From positions 1 to 6,767 of the forward strand of contig JANXXY010000259.1 of the NCBI GenBank assembly GCA_025350365.1: DNA of 6,767 nt. The letters run 5' to 3'. Shown here piece after piece: positions 1 through 6,119 of this stretch. Origin of the DNA: Bacteroidales bacterium. GTDB taxonomy: Bacteria; Bacteroidota; Bacteroidia; Bacteroidales; JAAUTT01. Each line of letters begins with the position of its first letter. Position 1 is the stretch's first letter. The notes beneath the pieces are model-generated. The model had not been told where the DNA came from. It was given only the letters and a program-made list of their open reading frames with translations, and did not search any database. The translations under genes were made by a program, and so were the position numbers.

Positions 1-2
1 CT

Positions 3-76
3 CTTCCAGGTCTATCGACTCTGGAAGGTCAAACTAAAACCTTGAAACCTGGCAGAGTCCAAAGGACCTGCCAGAG
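3..76. repeat. Tandem pair of similar intergenic hairpins, possible terminator of the glycosyltransferase gene
   Basis: Two imperfect palindromes lie side by side. The first pairs CTTCCAG (3-9) with CTGGAAG (21-27) and has an inner GTC/GAC stem. The second pairs CTGGCAG (49-55) with CTGCCAG (68-74), with one bulged A and an inner GTCC/GGAC stem closed by an AAA loop (57-67). Both share the same design: a 7-bp outer stem, a one-base bulge and a short inner stem. In addition, 19-30 can pair with 65-76 with one mismatch. The pair lies 30-105 bases past the stop codon of the minus-strand glycosyltransferase, so it may end that transcript, but no clean U-run follows in that direction. From memory, Bacteroidota genomes carry many scattered intergenic palindromes of the ACCTG/CAGGT type; this looks like one of them. 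Terminator function is inferred. Confidence 0.6.
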
Positions 77-105
77 TTTAATTTTCATAACCCAACGACA
101 TTGTT

Positions 106-1026
106 CTAATTCTTGTATTTAATACTCTCCCTTTCAGGAGCCCCAATCAGCAAAAATTTAAACAACTCGAATGGTACGCGTTTTTTAATTACTCTTTTTA
201 AAATTTTTATCAGGTAAATACCTTTAATTATAATTCGGGAAAAGGGTGAATGAAATTTTGACAAGTAATAATAAAACGATATAAAATATTCCTTTTCGAT
301 GGCAATATTCCGTTGAGTGCTTCTTCCTTCAAAATGAATGAATCGGGCTTCAGGCAACAGATAAGTGTTCCATCCTTTATTTTTCATTCTCCGGCATAAA
401 TCTTCTTCTTCGCAGTACAAAAAATATCGGGTATCGAAGCCTCCAATTTCTTTAAAATACAAACTTCTCACGAACATTGCACTTCCTGTGGCTACAGGCA
501 CAGGAAGTGCAATGTGGTATACTGCATTTCGGGAAGGGTACATATCCTTGTTAAATAAAGCCATAAACCTGCGGCCAAATAAAAGGTTGCCGACTGATGG
601 GAAATATTCAAACGAAGGCTGGATTTCGCGTTCAGCGTTAAACATTTGGGCTGTCAATATTCCTGCATTAGCGGTTTTATTCATAAATGAGGTCAAAATT
701 GAAATTACGTCATTAATCAATACGCAATCATTATTCAGAAAGAAATAGTAGTCGGCCGAAGTGGAGGCATTGGCTACACCGGACGTATTGCCACCCGAAA
801 AACCCATATTCACAGGGCTTTTAACAAGTTTTACCTTGGAAAATTCCAACAATGAGTCCAGTTTTTCCAGGTCTGGAGCTTTAGAGTTGTTATCGATCAC
901 AATAATTTCGAAGTTAACCAATCCTTTAGAATGCTCAATAATTGAGGTTATGCAACCACGAGTGTATTCGAATGAATTATAGTTGATTATAATCACAGAA
1001 ACAAAAGGCAAGCCGGTATTAATCAT
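106..1026 (-). CDS. Family 2 glycosyltransferase (rhamnosyltransferase-like)
   Basis: A GT-A fold glycosyltransferase, probably moving a sugar from a nucleotide-sugar donor onto a surface polysaccharide or glycolipid at the cytoplasmic face of the inner membrane. With the ATG at 1026 the protein has 306 residues. The nucleotide-binding strand starts at once (VSVIIINYNS, 9-18), followed by VIDNNS (43-48), NMGFSGGN (73-80), the FLNND metal-site variant of DxD (96-100), VATGSAMFVR (178-187), GGFD (195-198) and the CEEEDLCRR acceptor/catalytic-base region (205-213). These match the WbbL-like rhamnosyltransferase branch of GT2. The tail (264-290) is basic and hydrophobic and may touch the membrane. 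An in-frame TTG at 1065 would add 13 residues, but the ATG sits right before the conserved domain and is preferred. No strong ribosome site is visible. The gene stands alone here; acceptor and sugar cannot be told. It contains a perfect 17-bp inverted repeat at 474-515. Confidence 0.9.
   Translation of the reverse strand: MINTGLPFVSVIIINYNSFEYTRGCITSIIEHSKGLVNFEIIVIDNNSKAPDLEKLDSLLEFSKVKLVKSPVNMGFSGGNTSGVANASTSADYYFFLNNDCVLINDVISILTSFMNKTANAGILTAQMFNAEREIQPSFEYFPSVGNLLFGRRFMALFNKDMYPSRNAVYHIALPVPVATGSAMFVRSLYFKEIGGFDTRYFLYCEEEDLCRRMKNKGWNTYLLPEARFIHFEGRSTQRNIAIEKEYFISFYYYLSKFHSPFSRIIIKGIYLIKILKRVIKKRVPFELFKFLLIGAPERESIKYKN
474..515. repeat. Perfect 17-bp inverted repeat, 8-nt loop, inside the glycosyltransferase gene
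   Basis: Bases 474-490 are the exact reverse complement of 499-515, with the 8-base spacer GCTACAGG (491-498). The arms contain TTGCACTTCCTGTG and CACAGGAAGTGCAA. On the coding (minus) strand the arms encode residues 171-176 (HIALPV) and 179-185 (ATGSAMF), so the palindrome is under coding constraint yet perfect. The second arm encodes the family-typical ATGSAMF segment; the first lies in a less conserved stretch. A plausible reading is a local template-switch event that copied one arm from the other. Confidence 0.95.
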
Positions 1027-1114
1027 AGCAAATTCATTAAAATTTCGATTTGTCCATAAGTTCAAAATCTTACTGTTATAAAATGATGAAGAAATAAAAA
1101 AAAATTCTTAGCAG

Positions 1115-1122
1115 CAAATTTA
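1115..1122 (-). promoter_or_regulatory. Possible -7 box for the glycosyltransferase gene
   Basis: On the minus strand this reads TAAATTTG, a full match to the Bacteroidota -7 consensus TAnnTTTG, about 90 bases upstream of the preferred ATG at 1026. No clear TTG-type -33 box is seen at the usual distance upstream. The call rests on one 8-base motif in AT-rich DNA and is tentative. Confidence 0.35.
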
Positions 1123-1246
1123 ACATTTCTGCGGAGATCTTATGTTTTGTATCCTTTAATGTAGTTCGATTGAGGATTTAATTTTGTAACTACTTTAAAA
1201 TTTTATTTTTTGTTTTAAATGGTAATTTTATTCAAATATAATTAGA

Positions 1247-1280
1247 TTTTGATGTAGCCTGTTTCTTTTTTTTACCTTCG
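1247..1280 (+). promoter_or_regulatory. Bacteroidota-type promoter for the protease and downstream gene
   Basis: TTTTG (1247-1251) resembles the -33 element and TACCTTCG (1273-1280) resembles the -7 element TAnnTTTG with one difference. The 21-base gap is within the usual range for the primary sigma factor of this phylum. Transcription would start near 1286-1288, giving a leader of about 50 bases before the GTG at 1338. No operator-like palindrome is obvious around it. Confidence 0.55.
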
Positions 1281-1326
1281 TAAATCTTTCTATTCTAAGC
1301 TACGTATTTTTAATAAATTAATATTG

Positions 1327-1332
1327 AAGGAG
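1327..1332 (+). promoter_or_regulatory. Ribosome binding site fixing the GTG start of the protease
   Basis: AAGGAG lies five bases before the GTG at 1338-1340. It is the only clear Shine-Dalgarno sequence in a window where other starts lack one, and it decides for this GTG over later start codons, which would remove the signal peptide. Confidence 0.7.
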
Positions 1333-1337
1333 TAAGG

Positions 1338-2924
1338 GTGAGGAAACTTGTAATTAGCTATGCGGCTAAAGTAATTTCAGTTTGTTTATTATTTTTGTTT
1401 TTAGGGAATAATTCTCAAGCACAAAAAAAATATTGGGTGTATTTGAAGGATAAAGATACTTCAGGATTTAATCCATATACTTTTTTTGATTCGAAAGCCA
1501 TTCAGCGGAGGTTAGATAAGAAACTACCATTGTGCAATTTTTTTGATATCCCCGTCAATTTATCCTACGTTTCAGTTCTTAAAAAATGCACAAGAGCAAT
1601 TGGTTTCCAAAGCCGCTGGTTAAATGCAATTGTTGTTGAAGCAACTGAAAATCAAATTGCCGTTATAAGGCAATATTCATTTGTTAAGGATGTTAAATTA
1701 GTTAGAACACTTGAGTTAACTTTAACCTCAGTTAACGTTGGAGATTCATTGAGTATTGATGAGAAGATTGTGTTGGGAACGCAACTTTCGATGATGAAAG
1801 GCGAGGAATTTATCCGGCATGGGATTAATGGTAAAGGTATTCGCATTGCAGTTTTCGATGGCGGTTATGCAGGCATGGACAAAAGTTCTTTGTTCAGACA
1901 TCTTTTTGAGAATGGACAGATTATTAAAACCTATGATTTTGTTAAGAAACGAGAGTTTGTGTATGGTTACATGACTCACGGTACAAAAGTTATGTCGTGT
2001 TTGGCGGGCATATATCACAAACAACCATTAGGGCTGGCTACTGGATCTGAATACTTGCTTGCACGAACCGAAATAAGACCCGAGCGGCATATTGAAGAGC
2101 AATATTGGCTCGAAGCAATGGAATGGGCCGATAAAAATGGCGCTGATATCATTAGTAGTTCGTTGGGCTATACCAACAAACTATATCCAATTGAAAGTAT
2201 GGATGGTAAAACCAGCATTATTGCAAAAGCTGCAAAAATGGCCATTGCCAAAGGAATGTTGGTAGTTAACGCCATGGGAAACGATGGTAATGCCTCATGG
2301 GAAATTATGGGAACTCCCGCGGATGTGGACAGTGTCCTTTCAGTTGGCGCTGTAAACCCATATACTGGTTTCCACATAAATTTTTCGTCGTATGGTCCAA
2401 CTGTTGATAAACGTCTGAAACCTAACGTTTGCGCCAGTGGAGTTGCAATAACTACAGATGGCAGCCATGTAGGAAAATCATATGGTACATCCTTTTCTAC
2501 TCCACTTATTTCGGGGTTTGCAGCCTGTGTATGGCAAATGAATCGTCAACTAAAGAATATGGAGATATTCGAATTGATTGAAAAATCAGGACATCTATTT
2601 CCGTATTACGATTATGCTCATGGTTATGGAGTTCCGCAGGCGTCATATTTTTTTGGAAAAATAATAACCAATGTAACCTCTCCTTTTGAAGTCTCATTAG
2701 TGAACGATACCATACATATCACGGTGAGTGATTTGAATGTTCAGATTGCCAATCCTCAGGATTATTTATATTACCATATTGAGGACGCTAAAGGATTTTT
2801 GAAACATTATGCCGTGGTTAAGGTTAATCAGCCTGATGTACTTCAATTGCCAATCGATCATATGAAATCAGGCGATATAGCTCGTTTTTATTATAAAAAT
2901 TGTATAAAACAGTATGTACGATAA
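1338..2924 (+). CDS. Secreted subtilisin-family (S8) serine protease
   Basis: A 528-residue exported serine endopeptidase. Residues 1-28 form a signal peptide (basic start, hydrophobic 11-22, likely cut after SQA at 26-28). Residues 30-125 look like an N-terminal propeptide or inhibitor region, starting YWVYLKDKD. The catalytic domain (about 145-440) shows all expected sites: Asp174 in AVFDGG, His214 in MTHGT, the SSSLG substrate strand (273-277), the oxyanion Asn315 in AMGNDG and Ser385 in GTSFSTP. A beta-rich tail (about 445-528) ends in KQYVR and is not a recognisable type 9 secretion sorting domain, so the mature enzyme may stay periplasmic or leave by another route. The start is GTG, supported by AAGGAG at 1327-1332 five bases upstream, the best ribosome site in the window. 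The last 11 bases overlap the next gene, suggesting coupled translation. Substrate unknown. Confidence 0.93.
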   Translation: MRKLVISYAAKVISVCLLFLFLGNNSQAQKKYWVYLKDKDTSGFNPYTFFDSKAIQRRLDKKLPLCNFFDIPVNLSYVSVLKKCTRAIGFQSRWLNAIVVEATENQIAVIRQYSFVKDVKLVRTLELTLTSVNVGDSLSIDEKIVLGTQLSMMKGEEFIRHGINGKGIRIAVFDGGYAGMDKSSLFRHLFENGQIIKTYDFVKKREFVYGYMTHGTKVMSCLAGIYHKQPLGLATGSEYLLARTEIRPERHIEEQYWLEAMEWADKNGADIISSSLGYTNKLYPIESMDGKTSIIAKAAKMAIAKGMLVVNAMGNDGNASWEIMGTPADVDSVLSVGAVNPYTGFHINFSSYGPTVDKRLKPNVCASGVAITTDGSHVGKSYGTSFSTPLISGFAACVWQMNRQLKNMEIFELIEKSGHLFPYYDYAHGYGVPQASYFFGKIITNVTSPFEVSLVNDTIHITVSDLNVQIANPQDYLYYHIEDAKGFLKHYAVVKVNQPDVLQLPIDHMKSGDIARFYYKNCIKQYVR

Positions 2925-3636
2925 TACGCAAAGAAGTTTTTTGTTTTTCATATTTCTTTTTTATCTGGTGATAGGGTTGGATGCTCAGGAAATATTGCTC
3001 GAAAGGGATTCTCAAAATAGTGCTATTTCAAAAAAAACCGGAATAAATCACAAGAGCTTTGGCTACCTATTTATTAATTATCAGGTTTATGCATTAAAAT
3101 CATCGTCAAATTTGGATATTGAAACGATAAAGAGTCACAATTATTCGTTTGGCTATCGGCGTGTTTATCGGGTAACCGATCTATATTCTTTGCTTGGCGG
3201 TTTGTCTTTTTTCAATGATAGTTATACCATACATCAGGGTGTTCACAAAACATTTCCTACTTCTCAGATTCATGAATCCGAAAGAATAGTGACTTATAAT
3301 TTTTCCGGCGAATTTTATAACCGGTTTATATTAAAAAAGGAATACGATTGCTTTGGTCTATTTCTCGATTTTGGTGCTTTTATTTCAGCTTCTGTTGCAT
3401 CGAGGCATAAAATGTTTGATACTAGCTCTGATCCGGGTTTCTACGGAAAAACACAAGAGTTAAAAGTAAAAGGATTGAAATATATTGAACCAATTACTTA
3501 TGGTTTATCCTTTAGGTTTGGCTATAACCGGATTGCAATTGTTGTACACCATCGTTTAAGAAATTGGATAAAACCTTCTTATGGTTTTGCACAACCACCT
3601 AAAACTAGTGTGGGATTAGAGCTCAGTTTGTATTAA
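2914..3636 (+). CDS. Exported protein of unknown function, probably an outer-membrane beta-barrel
   Basis: 240 residues; I do not recognise a named family. Residues 8-25 form a signal peptide with a likely cut after DAQ (23-25). The mature part alternates short aromatic-rich strands with polar turns, for example YLFINYQVYAL, YSFGYRRVYRV, GLFLDFGAFISASV and YGLSFRFGYNRIAIVVHH, and ends in the strand VGLELSLY with a terminal aromatic residue. This pattern fits a small outer-membrane barrel of about 8-10 strands. No lipobox is present. The ATG overlaps the protease stop by 11 bases in another frame, so the two are very likely co-transcribed and translationally coupled; a partner or membrane-anchoring role for the protease is possible but not shown. 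It could instead be a soluble periplasmic beta protein. Confidence 0.75.
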   Translation: MYDNTQRSFLFFIFLFYLVIGLDAQEILLERDSQNSAISKKTGINHKSFGYLFINYQVYALKSSSNLDIETIKSHNYSFGYRRVYRVTDLYSLLGGLSFFNDSYTIHQGVHKTFPTSQIHESERIVTYNFSGEFYNRFILKKEYDCFGLFLDFGAFISASVASRHKMFDTSSDPGFYGKTQELKVKGLKYIEPITYGLSFRFGYNRIAIVVHHRLRNWIKPSYGFAQPPKTSVGLELSLY

Positions 3637-3651
3637 TAAATGTAATTGTAA

Positions 3652-3685
3652 CCTAATTTCATCTATCTCGTTTATGGAAATTAGG
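3652..3685. repeat. 9-bp perfect inverted repeat after the barrel gene
   Basis: CCTAATTTC (3652-3660) pairs exactly with GAAATTAGG (3677-3685) across a 16-base loop, starting 15 bases after the stop of the preceding gene. No T-run follows, so it is a weak candidate terminator; it could also be a regulatory palindrome for the lipoprotein genes that begin at 3749. The remaining bases to 3748 are AT-rich, with only a poor -7-like sequence (TAACCTTTA, 3724-3732). Confidence 0.4.
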
Positions 3686-3748
3686 AAGCTTATCCAAGCC
3701 ACAGAGTTATGGAAAGAATTTATTAACCTTTAAATCCAAACAATAATT

Positions 3749-4501
3749 ATGAAGAAAAAACGAATTGCTTATCTGGTTCTGATTTTATTTTCAGGCCTTT
3801 TTTAATTTTCATGTAAAAAGTCACCTCAGGGAGAGGAAGGACCCATCGGAAAAGATGCCCCTTTACTAAGAGGTTCGATTATTGGTTTTGTTAAAAACTA
3901 TGATGGTTATGGCAATCAAATTTTTGATGCCAGTGGGTTTTCAGTAACCATAAAGGGAGACACAACTGCTGTGGTTCAAACAAATGCAGCCGGTCGTTAT
4001 GAATTTAAAAATATTCAAACAGGTTTATACTCCCTGTCATGTGCTAAGGAAGGGTATGATACATCAAGGATATATGCGGTTCAATTTCTTGGAGGAGCTG
4101 CTCCGAAACTAGCTCCGGAAAAGCAAGTTTTTCATATTTCACCAATTGGTATCACAAGTATCAAACTTACCAATAACAACACAGTAGAGCTAAAGCTTGA
4201 AAATGCTATTGCAAATAAAAATGTATTAATAAATCTTGCATATAGTACAAAGAATTCTGTTTCTATAAATGGTAATGATTATGTTCAAGATAGGTATGTT
4301 TATACTTTTATAGATCCGAATAATACTTATACATTCAATTTATATTATCCTGACGGAAAATTTCCTTCAGGTACAAAGGTTTATATTAAAGCATACGTTT
4401 TACCACATTATTCTTCGCTCGAAATGCTACAGGATGGTAGTATCAAATATTTGAGTTACTCCCGAAAAAGTTCTGATGTTATTGAAATTACAATTCCATA
4501 A
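3749..4501 (+). pseudogene. Collagen-like/carboxypeptidase-regulatory-like lipoprotein, broken by an in-frame stop in the signal peptide
   Basis: Read through, the frame is 250 codons long, the same size as its two downstream paralogs (258 and 250). ATG at 3749 begins MKKKRIAYLVLILFSGLF, then TAA (3803-3805, codon 19), then FSCKKSPQGEEGPIG with the lipobox Cys at codon 22. The intact paralog at 4520 has FLYSC here, so a TTA (Leu) to TAA change is the simplest cause; an insertion or deletion would have shifted the frame, which does not happen. Downstream lie a short Gly-X-Y tract (28-36), a regulatory-like beta-sandwich with TNAAGRYEFKNIQTGLYSL, and the shared C-terminal region ending SSDVIEITIP. 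No other lesion is present, so the mutation is recent, is a sequencing error, or is read through. The GTG at 3971 is an internal codon, not a credible start, as it would lose the export signal. First gene of a three-gene tandem array. Confidence 0.85.
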
Positions 4502-4519
4502 AATAAAAAAACTAAAGCT

Positions 4520-5296
4520 ATGATAAATAAATTTTCAGTTATAATTATATTTTTACTTTCAGTCTTTTTATACTCATGCCAAAAAGAAGGTGAAATGGGA
4601 TTAAAAGGAAAATTGGGAGCTAATGGACTTAGGTTTACCGGACAGTTAACCGGAGTAATTACTGCGGATGACGGATATTATAATCAAATAAATGACAAGG
4701 CCGGTTTCGTTGTTACAGCTCAAAACAACGATACAACGGTTAAAGCCACGAGCGATATAAAAGGTAATTATGTTTTAAATGGTTTAAAAACAGGAACTTT
4801 CAATATAACCATAGAACGCAAAAGCTTTGTAACTGTGAAGCAAAGCAATGTGCCTTTTCTTGGAGGTGATCAACCGGAGTATAAAAATTTCTATATTTCG
4901 AAATGGGACACGAGTACTTTTATCCTTGATTCCATTAATAATAACTTGCAAAAATGCTACTTCAAAACATCAAATTCTATCAAACACAGTTTTCAACCAT
5001 TGATTATATTTCTTCATACATCAGACAATGTTTCAAATAAGGTATATACTGTTCAAAAATTAGTGTGGGGTTTTCCATATGAATACGATAATTTCTATAA
5101 TTACCACCAATTATCAAATTACCTGTTTTATTTCAGAGATTTGAAAGATGCTGCATTACCAAAGGGCACTATAGTGTATGCGAAATGTTACGTAAACGGC
5201 AATAACTGGGGTGATTTTGATCCTGAAACGGGCAAAATAGTATTTTCATGGTATAGTCCGTATGGTTCTGATGTAATTTCATTTACTGCTAATTAA
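4520..5296 (+). CDS. Lipoprotein with collagen-like stub and carboxypeptidase-regulatory-like domain
   Basis: 258 residues, exported and lipid-anchored. The signal peptide runs to a lipobox LYSC with Cys20. Directly after it come QKEGE and four Gly-X-Y triplets (Gly24, 27, 30, 33, 36). The QKEGE directly after the cysteine resembles the acidic lipoprotein export signal described in Bacteroidota, so surface display is plausible. Residues about 38-118 resemble a carboxypeptidase-regulatory-like beta-sandwich (GQLTGVI, SDIKGNYVLNGLKTGTFNITIERKSF, VPFLGG). The C-terminal 130 residues match the same part of both neighbours (LPKGTIVYAKCYV, GSDVISFTA) but no family I can name. It follows the broken paralog after 18 bases with no promoter visible, so both are likely on one transcript. 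Start ATG lacks a Shine-Dalgarno sequence but gives a full signal peptide. Such domains often bind or scaffold; no enzyme motif is seen. Confidence 0.85.
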   Translation: MINKFSVIIIFLLSVFLYSCQKEGEMGLKGKLGANGLRFTGQLTGVITADDGYYNQINDKAGFVVTAQNNDTTVKATSDIKGNYVLNGLKTGTFNITIERKSFVTVKQSNVPFLGGDQPEYKNFYISKWDTSTFILDSINNNLQKCYFKTSNSIKHSFQPLIIFLHTSDNVSNKVYTVQKLVWGFPYEYDNFYNYHQLSNYLFYFRDLKDAALPKGTIVYAKCYVNGNNWGDFDPETGKIVFSWYSPYGSDVISFTAN

Positions 5297-5319
5297 CTTA
5301 TAATTTTAAATTTCTTTTT

Positions 5320-6072
5320 ATGAAAATATTCAATTTAAATTATTCTATCTTTCTTTTGTTGGCAGTTGCAGTTTGTTCCTGCTCAAAGGAAGGTCCGCAG
5401 GGTCCTGCAGGTGATGATGGAAAATACACACAAGGATCAATAGAGGGATATGCATCTGCATATAATCAATTTGGCCTGGAAGTTTTAACTGATAAAAATA
5501 ATATCACTTTTACCGTTGAAGGTTCAAATCCCGTAATTTCCGGAAGTACAAATGACAAAGGAAAAGTATTGTTGAAAAATATCCCTTTTGGCACATACTA
5601 TTTGCTTGCCTCAAAAGAAGGATATGAAAAAACTTTAATATTAAGTTTTAATGTACTAGGCGATAGTGCTGTAAACACTTTTGGAATAGTGAATCTGGTT
5701 CAGAGAAGCAATGTGAAATATTCAAATTTGGTTGTTAGTTCGGCTATCAGGTATTCATGGTATTTTACTTTTAATACTGATCAGACAAAGAAGGATGATT
5801 TTAGTCTGAGGTATTTTCTTAGCACTTCAGCACAGGTTAGTCGAGATAACTATTTATATACCGACGTTAAGAATTCTTCGAATTCTAACCAAATAATGAA
5901 TATCTATCAAAATTCAGGTATTTTTTCGTTTGCAAGCGGAACTAAATTATATATTTGTTTTTATGGGTATAATCCTAAGGATAATGGTTATACCAATTTA
6001 CAAACAGGATTGATGGAGTATCCAAGTTTGAGTGATACAGGAACAAACGTGGTTGAATTGATAATGCCCTAA
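5320..6072 (+). CDS. Lipoprotein with collagen-like stub and carboxypeptidase-regulatory-like domain
   Basis: 250 residues; third member of the tandem family. The signal peptide ends in VCSC with probable lipidated Cys21, followed by SKEGPQGPAGDDG, a collagen-like tract (Gly25, 28, 31, 34) containing proline as in other Bacteroidota lipoproteins of this type. Residues about 38-120 form the regulatory-like beta-sandwich (GSIEGYA, TNDKGKVLLKNIPFGTYYLLASKEGY). The C-terminal half shares the pattern GTKLYICFYGY and GTNVVELIMP with the two upstream paralogs. The gap to the upstream gene is only 23 bases and holds no clear promoter, so it is probably the last gene of the transcript, which ends at the hairpin right after it. 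Divergence from its neighbours is strong, so the duplication is old. Function unknown; a surface structural or binding role is a guess. Confidence 0.85.
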   Translation: MKIFNLNYSIFLLLAVAVCSCSKEGPQGPAGDDGKYTQGSIEGYASAYNQFGLEVLTDKNNITFTVEGSNPVISGSTNDKGKVLLKNIPFGTYYLLASKEGYEKTLILSFNVLGDSAVNTFGIVNLVQRSNVKYSNLVVSSAIRYSWYFTFNTDQTKKDDFSLRYFLSTSAQVSRDNYLYTDVKNSSNSNQIMNIYQNSGIFSFASGTKLYICFYGYNPKDNGYTNLQTGLMEYPSLSDTGTNVVELIMP

Positions 6073-6073
6073 T

Positions 6074-6119
6074 AAATAAGTAGGGTATTGGTATTATAAA
6101 TCTGATACCCCGCTTATTT
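6074..6119. terminator. Bidirectional hairpin terminator between convergent genes
   Basis: AAATAAG (6074-6080) pairs with CTTATTT (6113-6119), and GGGTAT (6083-6088) with ATACCC (6105-6110). Between the two helices lie one T-G wobble and one A-C mismatch, and the loop is about 16 bases. It begins just after the lipoprotein stop and touches the stop codon of the opposite gene at 6119-6121. The A-rich and T-rich ends of the stem provide a U-rich end in either direction, so it could serve both converging transcripts. Confidence 0.65.

Larger units (their letters stand above)
1027..1337. other. Divergent intergenic region, AT-rich, no gene seen
   Basis: About 310 bases between the starts of two divergent genes. 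It is very AT-rich, with runs of A near 1090-1105 and of T near 1200-1215 and 1264-1273. No reading frame with coding character, no tRNA and no convincing riboswitch fold is visible. It holds the possible promoter of the leftward glycosyltransferase (1115-1122), the better promoter of the rightward protease (1247-1280) and the protease ribosome site (1327-1332). Confidence 0.6.

Noticed and set aside
365..982. Two plus-strand open frames (365-748 and 761-982) opposite the glycosyltransferase gene
   Set aside because: They are antisense shadows of a gene with a full set of GT2 motifs; their translations have no domain character, and the similarity of part of the first to the sense protein (VATGTGSAM) is only an effect of the palindrome at 474-515.
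1027..1065. TTG at 1065 as the glycosyltransferase start
   Set aside because: It adds 13 polar residues with no family match, while the ATG at 1026 lies just before the first conserved strand, as is usual for this family.
2672..2924. Type 9 secretion C-terminal sorting domain on the protease
   Set aside because: The last 80 residues lack the usual G-x-Y-x-x-x-x and terminal Lys-rich strand pattern; the basic end KQYVR alone is not enough.
1652..3015. Minus-strand open frames opposite the protease and the start of the barrel gene
   Set aside because: Short antisense frames without signal peptides, motifs or ribosome sites, lying over a gene with a complete catalytic triad.
3798..3803. Phase-variable slippage in the run of six T before the stop of the broken lipoprotein gene
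   Set aside because: The frame before and after the TAA is the same, so adding or removing a T would destroy rather than restore it; a base substitution is the simpler cause.
3971..4501. A separate gene starting at GTG 3971
   Set aside because: The codon is an internal Val in the middle of the regulatory-like domain; the same frame extends back through the Gly-X-Y tract and lipobox to ATG 3749, broken only by one TAA.
5871..5886. GAATTC repeated twice, three bases apart, in the third lipoprotein gene
   Set aside because: Short AT-rich coding repeat encoding Asn/Ser codons; expected by chance.
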